Source: Arthrobacter oryzae
Lineage (GTDB): Bacteria > Actinomycetota > Actinomycetes > Actinomycetales > Micrococcaceae
Length of the DNA: 64,000 bases
Assembly (NCBI RefSeq): GCF_003634095.1
Contig: NZ_RBIR01000001.1
Coordinates: forward strand, 744,001-808,000
Direction: 5' to 3'
In this document: positions 1 through 9,551 of the stretch, piece by piece
Layout: each line of letters opens with the position of its first letter
How positions within the stretch are numbered: position 1 is the stretch's first letter
The notes under the pieces: model-generated
Seen by the model: the letters and a program-made list of their open reading frames with translations, nothing else
The model's database searches: none
Told to the model about the DNA's origin: nothing
Translations under genes and position numbers: made by a program

Positions 1-70
1 CCGTCAGGTCAAAGAAGGGCCTGTCCCGGTAATCCCCGAACTGCACATATTTTTCGGGATCCCATTTCAC
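1..70 (-). CDS. tam: trans-aconitate 2-methyltransferase, N-terminal fragment
   Basis: Only the first 23 codons are in the window; the gene runs off the left edge. It starts with GTG at 70, preceded by a strong ribosome binding site (GGAGGT at 80-75, minus strand). The peptide begins MKWDPEKYVQFGDYRDRPF, which resembles the start of actinobacterial SAM-dependent trans-aconitate methyltransferases (W-D-P-x-x-Y then R-x-R-P). Those enzymes methylate trans-aconitate, an inhibitor of the citric acid cycle. The methyltransferase core lies outside the window, so the call rests on N-terminal similarity alone. It is divergent from the helicase at 215. Confidence 0.65.
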   Translation of the reverse strand, partial: MKWDPEKYVQFGDYRDRPFFDLT

Positions 71-214
71 GGCTACCTCCAGTCCCCGGCACTGTTGTCC
101 TCCTCGAAGCCTAGCCCCGGCCCGAAGGCCAGCCAAGGAGGCAGGCCTCCGGCTTGCGCGCCGCGCTTTCCGGGCGGTGCCGCGGGCACCGCCCGGGCAC
201 TAAGCTGGAAAGCG

Positions 215-2761
215 ATGAAACTCGTTGATCAGCTCCCCGCCCCGGCCGCCCGAATTCCCGGCAGGACGGCCCTGGACCCGGATGAGCTTTACACGCGTTT
301 TGTCGAGTGGACCGAGACACGCGGCCTGGCCCTCTACACCGCCCAGGACGAGGCGATCATGGAGCTGGCCGCCGGCTCCAACGTCATCCTGGCCACACCC
401 ACCGGGTCAGGGAAGTCCCTCGTGGCCATCGCCGCGCACTTCCAGGCCATGGCCCGCGGGGCGCGGAGCTATTACACGGCCCCGATCAAAGCCCTGGTCT
501 CGGAGAAGTTCTTCGCCCTTTGCGAGATCTTCGGGGCCGAAAACGTCGGCATGATCACCGGTGACTCCGGCGTCAACCAGGATGCCCCGATCATCTGCTG
601 CACGGCTGAGATCCTGGCCAACATCGCCCTCCGCGAGGGAGCCGCTGCCGAGCTCGGTTCGGTCATCATGGACGAATTCCACTTCTACTCGGACCCGCAG
701 CGCGGCTGGGCCTGGCAGGTGCCGTTGCTGGAGCTGCCCCAGGCGCAGTTCCTGTTGATGTCCGCGACCCTCGGCGATGTCAGCCGTTTCGAAGCCGGAA
801 TCACGGAGCTGACCGGCCGCCCGACGACCACGGTCAGTTCCGCCGAACGTCCCATCCCGCTGCACTACTACTACGAGCAGACTCCGGTCCACGAGACCCT
901 CGAAGAGCTTCTCGCCACCAAGCAGGTCCCGGTCTACGTGGTCCATTTCAGCCAGGTCGAGGCAATCGACCGGGCCCAGAACCTGATGAGCATCAATGTC
1001 TGCACCCGCGAGGAAAAGGACAAGATTGCCGAGCTCATCGCCGGGTTCCGCTTCGCCGCGGGCTTCGGGAAAACCCTCAACAGGCTGGTCCGGCACGGGA
1101 TCGGCGTCCACCATGCCGGCATGCTGCCGAAGTACCGCCGGCTTGTCGAGCAGCTCGCCCAGGCCGGGCTCCTGAAGGTCATCTGCGGCACGGACACCCT
1201 CGGGGTGGGCATCAACGTGCCTATCCGCACCGTCCTGCTGACGGCCCTGAGCAAGTACGACGGCGTCCGCACCCGGCTGCTGAACTCCCGCGAGTTTCAC
1301 CAGATCGCCGGAAGGGCCGGACGCGCCGGCTATGACACGGCCGGCACCGTGGTGGTCCAGGCCCCGGAGCACGTGACCGAGAACGTGAAGGCGATGGCCA
1401 AGGCCACGGCCAAGTTCGGCGATGACCAAAAGAAGCTGCGCCAGGTGGTGAAGAAGAAGCCCCCGGAGGGCTTCGTCTCCTGGGGCGAACCGACGTACAA
1501 ACGGCTCGTGGAGTCCGTGCCCGATCCTCTCACGTCGAGTTTCACCGTGACGCACGCGATGCTGATGAACCTCATGGAACGCCCCGGGGACCCGTTCCAG
1601 GCCGCCCGCCGCCTGCTCACCGAGAACCACGAGACCCGGTCCTCGCAGCTGCAGCTCATGAAGAAGGCGCTGGGCATCTACCGGGAACTGCTCGCGGCCG
1701 GCGTCGTGGAGCGGATCCCGCCCGAGGAACAGGGTGCGGATGGCCGCACGGTGCGGCTCACGGTCCACCTGCAGGCGAACTTCGCGCTCAACCAGCCCCT
1801 GTCCCCGTTTGCCCTTGCGGCCCTGGAGCTGCTGGATCCGGAGTCGCCGTCCTACGCCCTGGACGTCGTGTCCGTGATCGAAGCGACCCTGGAGAAGCCG
1901 CGCCAGATCCTGTCCGCCCAGCAGAAGAAGGCGCGCGGCGAAGCAATCGCCGCCATGAAGGCCGACGGCATCGAGTACGACCAGCGGATGGCGATGCTCG
2001 AGGAGGTCACCTACCCGCAGCCGCTCGCAGAAATCCTCGGCGAGGCCTTCGACGTCTACCGCAAGGCCGCGCCGTGGGTGGGCGATTTTGAGCTCGCACC
2101 CAAATCCGTGGTCCGGGACATGTACGAGCGCGCCATGAACTTCGGCGAATTCGTCCAGTTCTACGGCCTGGCCCGCTCCGAGGGGATCGTGCTGCGCTAC
2201 CTCGCCGACGGTTTCAAGGCGCTCCGCCAGACCGTCCCGCAGGACGCACTCCGGGAGGACCTGGAAGACCTCATCGCGTGGCTGGGCGAACTGGTCCGTC
2301 AGGTGGACTCGAGCCTCCTTGACGAGTGGGAAGAACTCACGTCGGGCGCCGCGCCCACCCCGCACGATGCTCCCCCGCCCCCGCCGCCGTCGCTGACCTC
2401 CAACATCCGGGCCTTCCGGGTGATGGTGCGCAACGAGATGTTCCGACGCGTGGAGCTGTTCGCGGACGAGGCCGCCACCGCCCTGGGTGAGCTCGACGCC
2501 GGTTCCGGCTGGGACGCGGAGCGCTGGGAGGATGCCCTGGATGACTACTTCGACGAACACAATGACATCGGCACCGGCCCGGACGCCCGCGGCCCCGGGC
2601 TGCTGATCATCACCGAGGAGCCCGGGGTGTGGAAGGTCCGGCAGATCTTCGCGGACCCGGCCGGCCACCACGACTGGGGCATCTCCGCCGAGGTGGATCT
2701 GGAGGCTTCGGACGAGTCCGGGACCGCCGTCGTCCGCGTCACGGACGTCAACCGGCTCTAG
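215..2761 (+). CDS. Ski2-like DEAD/DEAH-box helicase with C-terminal DUF3516-type region
   Basis: 848 residues from ATG 215. An in-frame TTG at 95 would add 40 residues, but that stretch is Pro/Gly-rich and non-conserved in character. Motif I (ATPTGSGKS) is near residues 60-68, motif II is DEFH near 152-155, motif III is SAT near 182, and a Ski2-type motif VI (QIAGRAGRAG) follows in the second RecA domain. The long C-terminal region is characteristic of actinobacterial helicases annotated with DUF3516. An ATP-dependent RNA helicase role in the cytoplasm is inferred; the substrate is unknown. It stands alone, 100 bp before an acetyltransferase on the same strand. Confidence 0.85.
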   Translation: MKLVDQLPAPAARIPGRTALDPDELYTRFVEWTETRGLALYTAQDEAIMELAAGSNVILATPTGSGKSLVAIAAHFQAMARGARSYYTAPIKALVSEKFFALCEIFGAENVGMITGDSGVNQDAPIICCTAEILANIALREGAAAELGSVIMDEFHFYSDPQRGWAWQVPLLELPQAQFLLMSATLGDVSRFEAGITELTGRPTTTVSSAERPIPLHYYYEQTPVHETLEELLATKQVPVYVVHFSQVEAIDRAQNLMSINVCTREEKDKIAELIAGFRFAAGFGKTLNRLVRHGIGVHHAGMLPKYRRLVEQLAQAGLLKVICGTDTLGVGINVPIRTVLLTALSKYDGVRTRLLNSREFHQIAGRAGRAGYDTAGTVVVQAPEHVTENVKAMAKATAKFGDDQKKLRQVVKKKPPEGFVSWGEPTYKRLVESVPDPLTSSFTVTHAMLMNLMERPGDPFQAARRLLTENHETRSSQLQLMKKALGIYRELLAAGVVERIPPEEQGADGRTVRLTVHLQANFALNQPLSPFALAALELLDPESPSYALDVVSVIEATLEKPRQILSAQQKKARGEAIAAMKADGIEYDQRMAMLEEVTYPQPLAEILGEAFDVYRKAAPWVGDFELAPKSVVRDMYERAMNFGEFVQFYGLARSEGIVLRYLADGFKALRQTVPQDALREDLEDLIAWLGELVRQVDSSLLDEWEELTSGAAPTPHDAPPPPPPSLTSNIRAFRVMVRNEMFRRVELFADEAATALGELDAGSGWDAERWEDALDDYFDEHNDIGTGPDARGPGLLIITEEPGVWKVRQIFADPAGHHDWGISAEVDLEASDESGTAVVRVTDVNRL

Positions 2762-2861
2762 ACTGCCGGCCGGGTGGCGGCCTGCCGGGGCCGGGGCCGG
2801 ACCCGCACCCGGCGTGGGCCCCCGGACCGGGGCCAGTGCGCGCCGCGAGTAAACTCGAATA

Positions 2862-3374
2862 ATGAGTGTAATCCGGCCTGCCGCAGCGCAAGACGTCCCA
2901 GCCATCCTGCAGATGATCCACGACCTCGCCCTCTACGAGAAGGAACCGGACGCCGTCCGGAACACCCCCGAAATGCTCACCGAGGTCCTCTTCGGAGAGA
3001 ACCCCCGGGTCTTCGCCACCATGGCGGAGAACGCGGCCGGCGAGGTGCGGGGCTTCGCGCTCTGGTTCCTGAACTACTCCACGTGGGAAGGGGTCCACGG
3101 GATCTACCTGGAGGACCTTTACGTCAGGCCCGAGGCCCGTGGCGAAGGCCACGGCAAGGCCCTGCTGCAGCACCTGGCGGCGACCGCCGTCGACCGCGGC
3201 TATGCCCGCGTCGAGTGGAGCGTGCTGGACTGGAATGAGCCCTCCATCAACTTCTACAAGAAGCTCGGCGCAGCCCCGATGGAGGAATGGTCCACCTTCC
3301 GCCTCGCCGGTCCGGCGCTGACGGCCTTTGGCCGCGCCCGCTCCGACTCCCGCGCGGAGGCCGGACGTGGCTGA
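2862..3374 (+). CDS. GNAT N-acetyltransferase, diamine/spermidine acetyltransferase-like
   Basis: 170 residues from an ATG. The sequence follows the SSAT-type GNAT pattern: an N-terminal strand IRPAAAQDVPAIL, a YEKEPDAV segment, then LEDLYVRPEARGEGHGKALL, which holds the acetyl-CoA pyrophosphate loop (R/Q-x-x-G-x-G/A form), and a C-terminal VLDWNEPSINFYKKLGA typical of the family. By family it would transfer acetyl from acetyl-CoA to a polyamine or other primary amine; the substrate cannot be read from the sequence. Its stop overlaps the GTG start of the next gene by 8 bp, suggesting translational coupling. Confidence 0.85.
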   Translation: MSVIRPAAAQDVPAILQMIHDLALYEKEPDAVRNTPEMLTEVLFGENPRVFATMAENAAGEVRGFALWFLNYSTWEGVHGIYLEDLYVRPEARGEGHGKALLQHLAATAVDRGYARVEWSVLDWNEPSINFYKKLGAAPMEEWSTFRLAGPALTAFGRARSDSRAEAGRG

Positions 3375-4749
3375 CCTTCCCCTGACGGGGCTCATGGGGG
3401 CCGCACTCCTGGAGGCGTCCGGCGCCCGGAACACCGTCCGGCATAGCGTCCGGGCACGCCACACCTACCGTGGAATGCACACCGCGGAGCACTTCTTCCA
3501 GGTGCCGCTGGACCACTTCAGCGAGGCCGGTCGCCGCGGCGAGTCCGTCACGGTGTTCGCCCGCGAGTATGTGTCCACGGAGCACAGCGAGGCAGACGCC
3601 GCCGGGCTGCCCTGGCTGCTCTTCCTGCAGGGCGGTCCCGGCGGAAGGGGCAACCGCTTCCCGTCCCTCGGCGGCTGGAGCAAGGCCGCCGCGCGGAACT
3701 TCCGGATCCTCATGCTGGACCAGCGCGGCACGGGCCTGTCCTCGCCAATCGACCGCAACACCCTGCCCCTGCGCGGCAGCTGCGAGGCACAGGCCCGCTA
3801 CCTGACGCACTTCCGCGCCGACTCAATCGTCGCGGATGCCGAGGCCATCAGGGCGGCCCTGGGATCCGCCCCCTGGACCGTGTACGGCCAAAGTTATGGC
3901 GGATTCTGTTCGCTGAGCTACCTGTCGTTCGCCCCCGAAGGGCTCCGCGAAGTGCTCGTGACCGGCGGCCTCGCCCCGCTCGGCGGCTCCGCGGAGCGGG
4001 TCTACCGGGCGACCTTCCAGCGGGTCGCGGCACGCAACGCCGAATACTTCGCCTGGTACCCGGAAGACCGTGCCGCCGTCACCCGGATCGCCCGGCACCT
4101 GAGGGCCACGGAGGAATTCCTGCCCGACGGCGGCCGGCTCACCGTGGAGCGGTTCCAGATGGTGGGCTCGTTCCTGGGCGGCAACACCCGGGTGGACGCG
4201 CTGCACCACCTTCTGGAGGATGCCTTCGTGGCCACGCCCGACGGCGACCGCCTCTCGGATGCCTTCCTGGAACAGGTCCGCGGCCTCGTCTCCAGGGCCG
4301 CAAACCCCTTGTACGCCCTGATGCACGAGTCCATCTACGGCCAGTCCGGGGCCACCGACTGGGCCGCCTGGCGGGTCCTGGCGGACTTCCCGGAGTTCAG
4401 CCCCGACGCCGCCGAACCACTCCTGACCGGGGAAATGGTCTACCCCTGGTACTTCGAGCAGGACCCGGCCCTGCGCCCGCTCAGGGACGTGGCCCGGTTG
4501 CTCGCCGAGAAGGATGACTGGGCGCCGCTCTACGATCCGGAACAGCTGGCGCAGAACCGCGTGCCCGTCGCCGCGGCCGTCTACACCGACGACATCTACG
4601 TGGACCGCGACCTCTCCCTGGAAACGGCCGCGTCTGTCCGGGGCCTGCAGGTGTGGGAGTCCGGTGAATTCCACCACGACGGGATCGCGGACGACGGCGA
4701 GGCGATCTTCGGCCGCCTGCTGGGCATGGCCCGGTCAGACGGCCGCTGA
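3367..4749 (+). CDS. alpha/beta-fold hydrolase, proline iminopeptidase (S33) family
   Basis: About 460 residues from GTG 3367, which overlaps the preceding acetyltransferase stop; an ATG at 3475 is an alternative start close to the conserved part. The oxyanion-hole segment LQGGPGGRG, the DQRGTG motif and the nucleophile elbow GQSYGG are all present in the order seen in prolyl aminopeptidases. Family members cleave N-terminal proline from short peptides in the cytoplasm. Late His and Asp residues (for example FHHDG near the C-terminus) could complete the triad. The gene ends just before a strong bidirectional hairpin. Confidence 0.85.
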   Translation: MADLPLTGLMGAALLEASGARNTVRHSVRARHTYRGMHTAEHFFQVPLDHFSEAGRRGESVTVFAREYVSTEHSEADAAGLPWLLFLQGGPGGRGNRFPSLGGWSKAAARNFRILMLDQRGTGLSSPIDRNTLPLRGSCEAQARYLTHFRADSIVADAEAIRAALGSAPWTVYGQSYGGFCSLSYLSFAPEGLREVLVTGGLAPLGGSAERVYRATFQRVAARNAEYFAWYPEDRAAVTRIARHLRATEEFLPDGGRLTVERFQMVGSFLGGNTRVDALHHLLEDAFVATPDGDRLSDAFLEQVRGLVSRAANPLYALMHESIYGQSGATDWAAWRVLADFPEFSPDAAEPLLTGEMVYPWYFEQDPALRPLRDVARLLAEKDDWAPLYDPEQLAQNRVPVAAAVYTDDIYVDRDLSLETAASVRGLQVWESGEFHHDGIADDGEAIFGRLLGMARSDGR

Positions 4750-4786
4750 GCCGGCACAGGGCCCGTTGCCGGCAGTCTGCCAACGA

Positions 4787-4822
4787 GTACGGCGCTGGAC
4801 CCTTGGAGGTCCAGCGCCGTAC
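4787..4822. terminator. bidirectional terminator hairpin
   Basis: Perfect inverted repeat with 15-bp arms (4787-4801 and 4808-4822) and a 6-nt loop, between the convergent hydrolase and TerC genes. The right arm runs into a 15-bp tandem duplication (GCCGTACTGTTATGC at 4816-4830 and 4831-4845). Confidence 0.85.
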
Positions 4823-4869
4823 TGTTATGCGCCGTACTGTTATGCGGCCGGGAACCCGGCAGTGCGCTG

Positions 4870-5898
4870 CTAGTCGACGTCGCTCAGGCTCTTCCGGGCG
4901 TCCTCTTCCAGCCGGGCATCCAGCTTGGCTTTGGTCGCCTTGGAACTGATCAGGCTCGCGATCACCGCGACGATGATGGTGCCGATGATCACGCCAAGCG
5001 AAACGTAGGTGGGGATCTCGGGGGCCCATTCAATGTGCTGGCCGCCGTTGATGAACGGCAGTTCGTTGACGTGCATGGCGTGCAGGACCAGTTTGACGCC
5101 GATGAACGCCAGGATGACGGACAGCGCGTGCTTGAGATAGATGAGCCGGTTCATGAGCCCGCCCAGCAGGAAGTACAGCTGGCGCAGGCCCATGAGCGCG
5201 AAGATGTTCGCGGTGAAGACGATGAAGGCGCTCTGGGTGAGGCCGAAGATGGCCGGGATGGAATCGACGGCGAAGAGCAGGTCCGTCATGCCGATGGTCA
5301 CGAAGACGATGAGCATCGGGGTGAAGACCTTCTTGCCCTCCACCACCGTGCGGAGCTTGCCGCCGTCGAACTTCTCGGACATCGGCAGGACCTTGCGGAT
5401 CCGCGCGATCAGCGGGTTTTCCTTGTCTTCCTCGTCCTCGCCCTCGTCCTGCGCCTGCTTCCAGGCGGTCCAGAGCAGGAAGGCGCCGAAGATGTAGAAG
5501 ACCCAGCTGAACTGCTCGATCACGATTGCGCCGAGCATGATGAAAATGCCGCGGAGGATCAGGGCAATGATGATGCCCACCATGAGCACTTCCTGCTGGT
5601 ACTTACGCGGTACCGAGAAGCGGGCCATGATGATGATGAAGACGAACAGGTTGTCGATGCTGAGGCTGTATTCCGTCACCCAGCCGGCGATGAACTGGCC
5701 GCCGTATTCCGGCCCGGTGAAGGCGAACATGGCTCCGGCGAACACCAGGGCCAGGGCCACGTAGAACGTGACCCACAGTCCGGCTTCTTTCATGGAGGGT
5801 TCGTGAGGGCGTTTGAGGACCATCAGCAGGTCGATGGCGAGGATGACGCCGAGGACGACAAATGAGCCGATCTCGAACCACAGGGGAAGTTCGGGCAC
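4870..5898 (-). CDS. TerC family integral membrane protein, likely manganese exporter
   Basis: 342 residues from GTG 5898. About eight hydrophobic segments are visible, with the TerC hallmarks: acidic residues inside membrane spans (SLSIDNLFVF, TDLLFAVDSIPAIFG) and a central acidic cytoplasmic loop (DEGEDEEDKEN). TerC proteins export divalent metal, chiefly Mn2+, and some supply metal to secreted enzymes. The leader between uvrB and this gene contains a yybP-ykoY-type Mn2+ riboswitch, which supports a manganese role over tellurite resistance. The gene lies downstream of uvrB on the same strand and ends at a shared terminator. Confidence 0.9.
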   Translation of the reverse strand: MPELPLWFEIGSFVVLGVILAIDLLMVLKRPHEPSMKEAGLWVTFYVALALVFAGAMFAFTGPEYGGQFIAGWVTEYSLSIDNLFVFIIIMARFSVPRKYQQEVLMVGIIIALILRGIFIMLGAIVIEQFSWVFYIFGAFLLWTAWKQAQDEGEDEEDKENPLIARIRKVLPMSEKFDGGKLRTVVEGKKVFTPMLIVFVTIGMTDLLFAVDSIPAIFGLTQSAFIVFTANIFALMGLRQLYFLLGGLMNRLIYLKHALSVILAFIGVKLVLHAMHVNELPFINGGQHIEWAPEIPTYVSLGVIIGTIIVAVIASLISSKATKAKLDARLEEDARKSLSDVD

Positions 5899-5925
5899 GG
5901 GAGGCCTTTCGTAGGGTACAGCTAA

Positions 5926-6045
5926 GCGGTGTAAGTCTCTCCGACCGCCGGCACATGGTGTTGGCCTGGCTGCCCGCTACGCCCGGCGCGGCATCGTAGC
6001 CGTGCGTGTTGACGATCGTAGCGCTGGGATACTCCCCTACGTTTG
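5926..6045 (-). promoter_or_regulatory. yybP-ykoY (Mn2+) riboswitch candidate
   Basis: Read on the minus strand, the leader of the TerC gene has the conserved pieces of the yybP-ykoY motif in order: GGGGAGTA (6037-6030), CGTCAAC (6014-6008) and GGTCGGAGAGAC (5946-5935). It begins 13 nt after the uvrB stop and ends about 30 nt before the TerC start. This RNA class binds Mn2+ and controls TerC/MntP-type exporters. The assignment comes from reading these motifs; the full secondary structure was not computed. Confidence 0.75.
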
Positions 6046-6057
6046 ATCGAGTTTACC

Positions 6058-8139
6058 CTAGGCGTGCCCCGCCGACTGCATCTGGCGCAGCTCCTTCTTC
6101 AAGTCGCCCACCTCGTCGCGGAGCCTGGCGGCGAGCTCGAACTGCAGCTCACCGGCCGCGGCGTGCATCTGTTCCGTCAGCTGTTCGATCAGGCCCACAA
6201 GATCCTCGGCCGGGGCAGCTGCCAGCCCGTCGTGCCTGATGGTGGAAGCGCCCTTGCCCTTGCCGCGGTTCTTGCCCGCAGCGGCCAGCAGCTCGCGGGT
6301 GTCCGCGTCTTCCTTGGCGAGCTGGTCCGTGATGTCCGCGATCTTCTTCCGCAGCGGCTGGGGATCGATCCCCCGCTCGGTGTTGTAGGCAACCTGGATG
6401 GCGCGCCGGCGGTTCGTTTCGTCGATGGCGTGGGCCATCGAGTCGGTGATCCGGTCCCCGTACATGTGCACCTGTCCGGACACGTTACGGGCGGCACGTC
6501 CGATCGTCTGGATCAGGGAGGTCGAGGAGCGCAGGAAGCCCTCCTTGTCCGCGTCCAGGATGCTGACCAGCGATACCTCGGGGAGGTCGAGGCCTTCCCG
6601 CAGGAGATTGATGCCGACAAGGACATCGAAGACGCCCATCCGCAGCTCGCGCAGGAGTTCCACGCGGCGCAAGGTGTCGACGTCGGAGTGCAGGTACTCG
6701 ACCTTCACGCCGTGGCCCAGCAAATAGTCGGTGAGGTCCTCCGCCATCCGCTTGGTCAGCGTGGTGACCAGGACACGCTCGTTCTTCGCGGTTCGCGTGC
6801 GGATCTCGCCCAGCAGGTCATCGATCTGCCCCTTCGTGGGCTTGACGATGACCTCGGGGTCGATCAGCCCGGTCGGCCGGATGATCTGCTGGACAAAGCC
6901 GTCGGACTTGCCGAGCTCGTACTTGCCAGGGGTGGCGGAGAGGTAGACCGTCTGGCCCACGCGCTCTTGGAACTCGTCCCATTTCAGCGGGCGGTTGTCC
7001 ATCGCCGAGGGCAACCGGAAGCCGTGGTCCACCAGGTTCCGCTTGCGGGACATGTCGCCCTCGTACATGGCGCCGATCTGGGGGACCGTGACGTGCGACT
7101 CGTCGATCACCAGGAGGAAGTCGTCCGGGAAGTAATCGATGAGGCAGTGCGGCGCGGTCCCGCGGGCGCGGCCGTCGATGTGCGAGGAGTAGTTCTCGAT
7201 GCCGTTGCAGAAGCCCATCTGCTGCATCATTTCCAGGTCATAGGTGGTGCGCATCCGCAGCCGCTGTGCCTCGACGAGCTTGTTCTGGCTTTCCAGGACC
7301 TTGAGCCGCTCCGCCAGTTCGTCCTCGATCCGGGTGATCGCGCGGGCCATGCGTTCCGGGCCGGCCACGTAGTGCGACGCCGGGAAGACGTACATTTCGG
7401 TCTCGTCCCGGAGGACCTCTCCGGTGAGCGGGTGCAGCGTGTAGATGTTTTCGATCTCGTCACCGAAGAACTCGATCCGGATGGCCAGTTCCTCGTACAT
7501 CGGGATAATTTCCACGGTGTCGCCGCGGACCCGGAATGTGCCGCGGTGGAAGTCCATGTCGTTTCGGGTGTACTGCATGGCCACGAATTTCCGGAGGAGG
7601 TCGTCACGGTTCATTTCCGCACCCTTGCGGAGGGTCACCATGCCGGCAATGTACTCTTCAGGGGTGCCGAGGCCGTAGATGCAGGACACGGTGGCAACCA
7701 CGATCACGTCGCGACGGGTCAGCAGCGCGTTCGTGGCCGAGTGCCGGAGCCGTTCGACTTCCTCGTTCACGGAGGAGTCCTTCTCGATGAAGGTGTCCGT
7801 CTGCGCCACGTAGGCCTCGGGCTGGTAGTAGTCGTAATAGGAGACGAAGTACTCCACCGCGTTGTTGGGCAGCAGCTCGCGGAATTCGTTCGCCAGCTGC
7901 GCGGCCAGCGTCTTGTTCTGCACCATCACCAGGGTGGGGCGCTGAACCTGCTCGATCAGCCACGCCGTGGTGGCGCTCTTACCGGTGCCGGTGGCGCCCA
8001 GCAGCACCACGTCCTTCTCGCCGTTGCGGATCCTCTCGGTGAGTTCGGCGATCGCCGCCGGCTGGTCGCCAGCGGGCTGGAACTCGCTAATGACCTTGAA
8101 GGGTGCCACGACACGATTGATTTCCTGGGCAAGGCTCAT
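6058..8139 (-). CDS. uvrB: excinuclease ABC subunit UvrB
   Basis: 693 residues from an ATG. Walker A is [11 protein letters not shown] near residues 48-58, the beta-hairpin region lies around [14 protein letters not shown], and the helicase motifs DESHVTVPQ and QTIGRAARN follow. The C-terminal UvrC-binding UVR motif is present ([28 protein letters not shown]). UvrB is the damage-verifying DNA helicase of nucleotide excision repair, acting with UvrA and UvrC. The length is normal for the family. It lies 40 bp downstream of coaE on the same strand, so the two are probably co-transcribed. Confidence 0.97.
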   Translation of the reverse strand: MSLAQEINRVVAPFKVISEFQPAGDQPAAIAELTERIRNGEKDVVLLGATGTGKSATTAWLIEQVQRPTLVMVQNKTLAAQLANEFRELLPNNAVEYFVSYYDYYQPEAYVAQTDTFIEKDSSVNEEVERLRHSATNALLTRRDVIVVATVSCIYGLGTPEEYIAGMVTLRKGAEMNRDDLLRKFVAMQYTRNDMDFHRGTFRVRGDTVEIIPMYEELAIRIEFFGDEIENIYTLHPLTGEVLRDETEMYVFPASHYVAGPERMARAITRIEDELAERLKVLESQNKLVEAQRLRMRTTYDLEMMQQMGFCNGIENYSSHIDGRARGTAPHCLIDYFPDDFLLVIDESHVTVPQIGAMYEGDMSRKRNLVDHGFRLPSAMDNRPLKWDEFQERVGQTVYLSATPGKYELGKSDGFVQQIIRPTGLIDPEVIVKPTKGQIDDLLGEIRTRTAKNERVLVTTLTKRMAEDLTDYLLGHGVKVEYLHSDVDTLRRVELLRELRMGVFDVLVGINLLREGLDLPEVSLVSILDADKEGFLRSSTSLIQTIGRAARNVSGQVHMYGDRITDSMAHAIDETNRRRAIQVAYNTERGIDPQPLRKKIADITDQLAKEDADTRELLAAAGKNRGKGKGASTIRHDGLAAAPAEDLVGLIEQLTEQMHAAAGELQFELAARLRDEVGDLKKELRQMQSAGHA

Positions 8140-8179
8140 GCATCTAATCTACCGCCGGCCTCCGACAGGATGTCCTGAT

Positions 8180-9529
8180 TCAGCTTTGGGCAGTACCAGG
8201 GCCGATTCCGGTGTCCGCGGGGCGTTTGGCGCCGGTGGCGCCGGCATGGGCGCCAGTGGCCGCAGGCTTGTCCGAGGCGGTGTCCGCGGGGCGTTCGGCG
8301 CCCGTGGTTCCGACGTCGTCGGCATGCGACGGCGGCTGCCAACCCGTGCGCTGGACCCAGGCTTCCATCCGCGGCCAGGCATAGTCGGTAAACCAGCCCT
8401 CCTTGTCCGCCGCGTACCCGGCGGTAGACTTGTCGACGTCATGAAGCCCGGCCACCCGCTTCTTCTCCGCGACATAGTCAGCCCGCGCCCCGGCATCGGC
8501 GCGGAGCCAGTCACGGAAGCACAGCGCGTACCGCCAGCCCGGCGACCCGGCGACGCGGATGTGCAGGTTTGCCGGCCGGCCGGGATCGGCGTTGCCGTGC
8601 AGCCGCTTGCCCCAGTCGGCCGGATCCGGATGCGAGGGTTTGGGGTTGTCCGAAATAATGCCGGGCCAGCGCGGAAAACCGGCCCCCGCCAGCAGCGGCG
8701 CGATCCGGTCGGCGGCGTCGAGGTCGCGGACACTCAACTGCAGGTCGATCACGTCCTTGGCGTCCAGCCCCGGCACCGCCGTCGACCCGATGTGGTCCAC
8801 GGCAAGAACGTCCTGCGCAACGGCGGCGCGGAGCCTGCCGATCAGCCGGCCGGCCTGGGCTGCCCAGGTCGGATCGGCGGGGGCCAGGACGGGCCCTTCC
8901 GTCCGCGGGGCAATCCTGTGCCCCTCAAGGTTCAGCGCGAACGGCGCCAGCCGTCCGGCCCACAGGGCGTCGATTGCGTCCCGAAGCGCCTCCGGGGTCC
9001 CCGAGTTGTCCAGCACGACGTCCGCGGCGGCCAACCGCGCTTCGCGGCTCGCCTGCGCGGCCATCCTGGCGTGGGCCTCCTCGACGCTCATCTTGCGGTG
9101 TTCGGCCATGCGCCGGACCCGGACGTCATCCGGGGCGTCCACCACGATCACCAGGTGGAAGTTCTGCCCTTGTCCGGTTTCCACCAGCAGCGGGATGTCC
9201 TGCACCACCACGGCACCGGCCGGGGCGGCGGCGACCAGCGCCGCGGCCCGCTCCCTCACCAGGGGGTGGATGATGCCGTTGAGCACGGCCAGGCGTTCGG
9301 GATTGCCGAAAACGAGGGCGCCCAACCGGGGGCGGTCCAGCCGGCCGTCCGGGGTCAGGACGGCGGCGCTGAAAGCTTCGACCACCTTGGCCAGCCCGGG
9401 CGTGCCCGCTTCTACGACCTCGCGGGCAAGCGCGTCGGCGTCGATAAGTACCGCGCCGAGCTCGCGGAGGCGCGCAGCCGCCAGGGACTTCCCCGAAGCG
9501 ATCCCGCCGGTCAACCCGATCTTCAACAC
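8180..9529 (-). CDS. coaE: dephospho-CoA kinase fused to a GrpB-like domain
   Basis: 449 residues from an ATG. Residues 1-200 are dephospho-CoA kinase, with P-loop GLTGGIASGKS at 5-15 and the DADALAREV segment; this enzyme makes the last step of coenzyme A synthesis. Residues about 215-390 are a GrpB/UPF0157 domain (DHIGSTAVPGLDAKDVIDLQ), a nucleotidyltransferase-fold domain commonly fused to CoaE in actinobacteria. The final 50 residues are a low-complexity Ala/Gly/Thr tail with a repeated TGA(E/K)RPADT unit encoded by two near-identical 24-bp repeats. Its start is 22 bp from the divergent YigZ gene. Confidence 0.93.
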   Translation of the reverse strand: MLKIGLTGGIASGKSLAAARLRELGAVLIDADALAREVVEAGTPGLAKVVEAFSAAVLTPDGRLDRPRLGALVFGNPERLAVLNGIIHPLVRERAAALVAAAPAGAVVVQDIPLLVETGQGQNFHLVIVVDAPDDVRVRRMAEHRKMSVEEAHARMAAQASREARLAAADVVLDNSGTPEALRDAIDALWAGRLAPFALNLEGHRIAPRTEGPVLAPADPTWAAQAGRLIGRLRAAVAQDVLAVDHIGSTAVPGLDAKDVIDLQLSVRDLDAADRIAPLLAGAGFPRWPGIISDNPKPSHPDPADWGKRLHGNADPGRPANLHIRVAGSPGWRYALCFRDWLRADAGARADYVAEKKRVAGLHDVDKSTAGYAADKEGWFTDYAWPRMEAWVQRTGWQPPSHADDVGTTGAERPADTASDKPAATGAHAGATGAKRPADTGIGPGTAQS

Positions 9530-9551
9530 GACACCAGCCTAAACTGAACCG

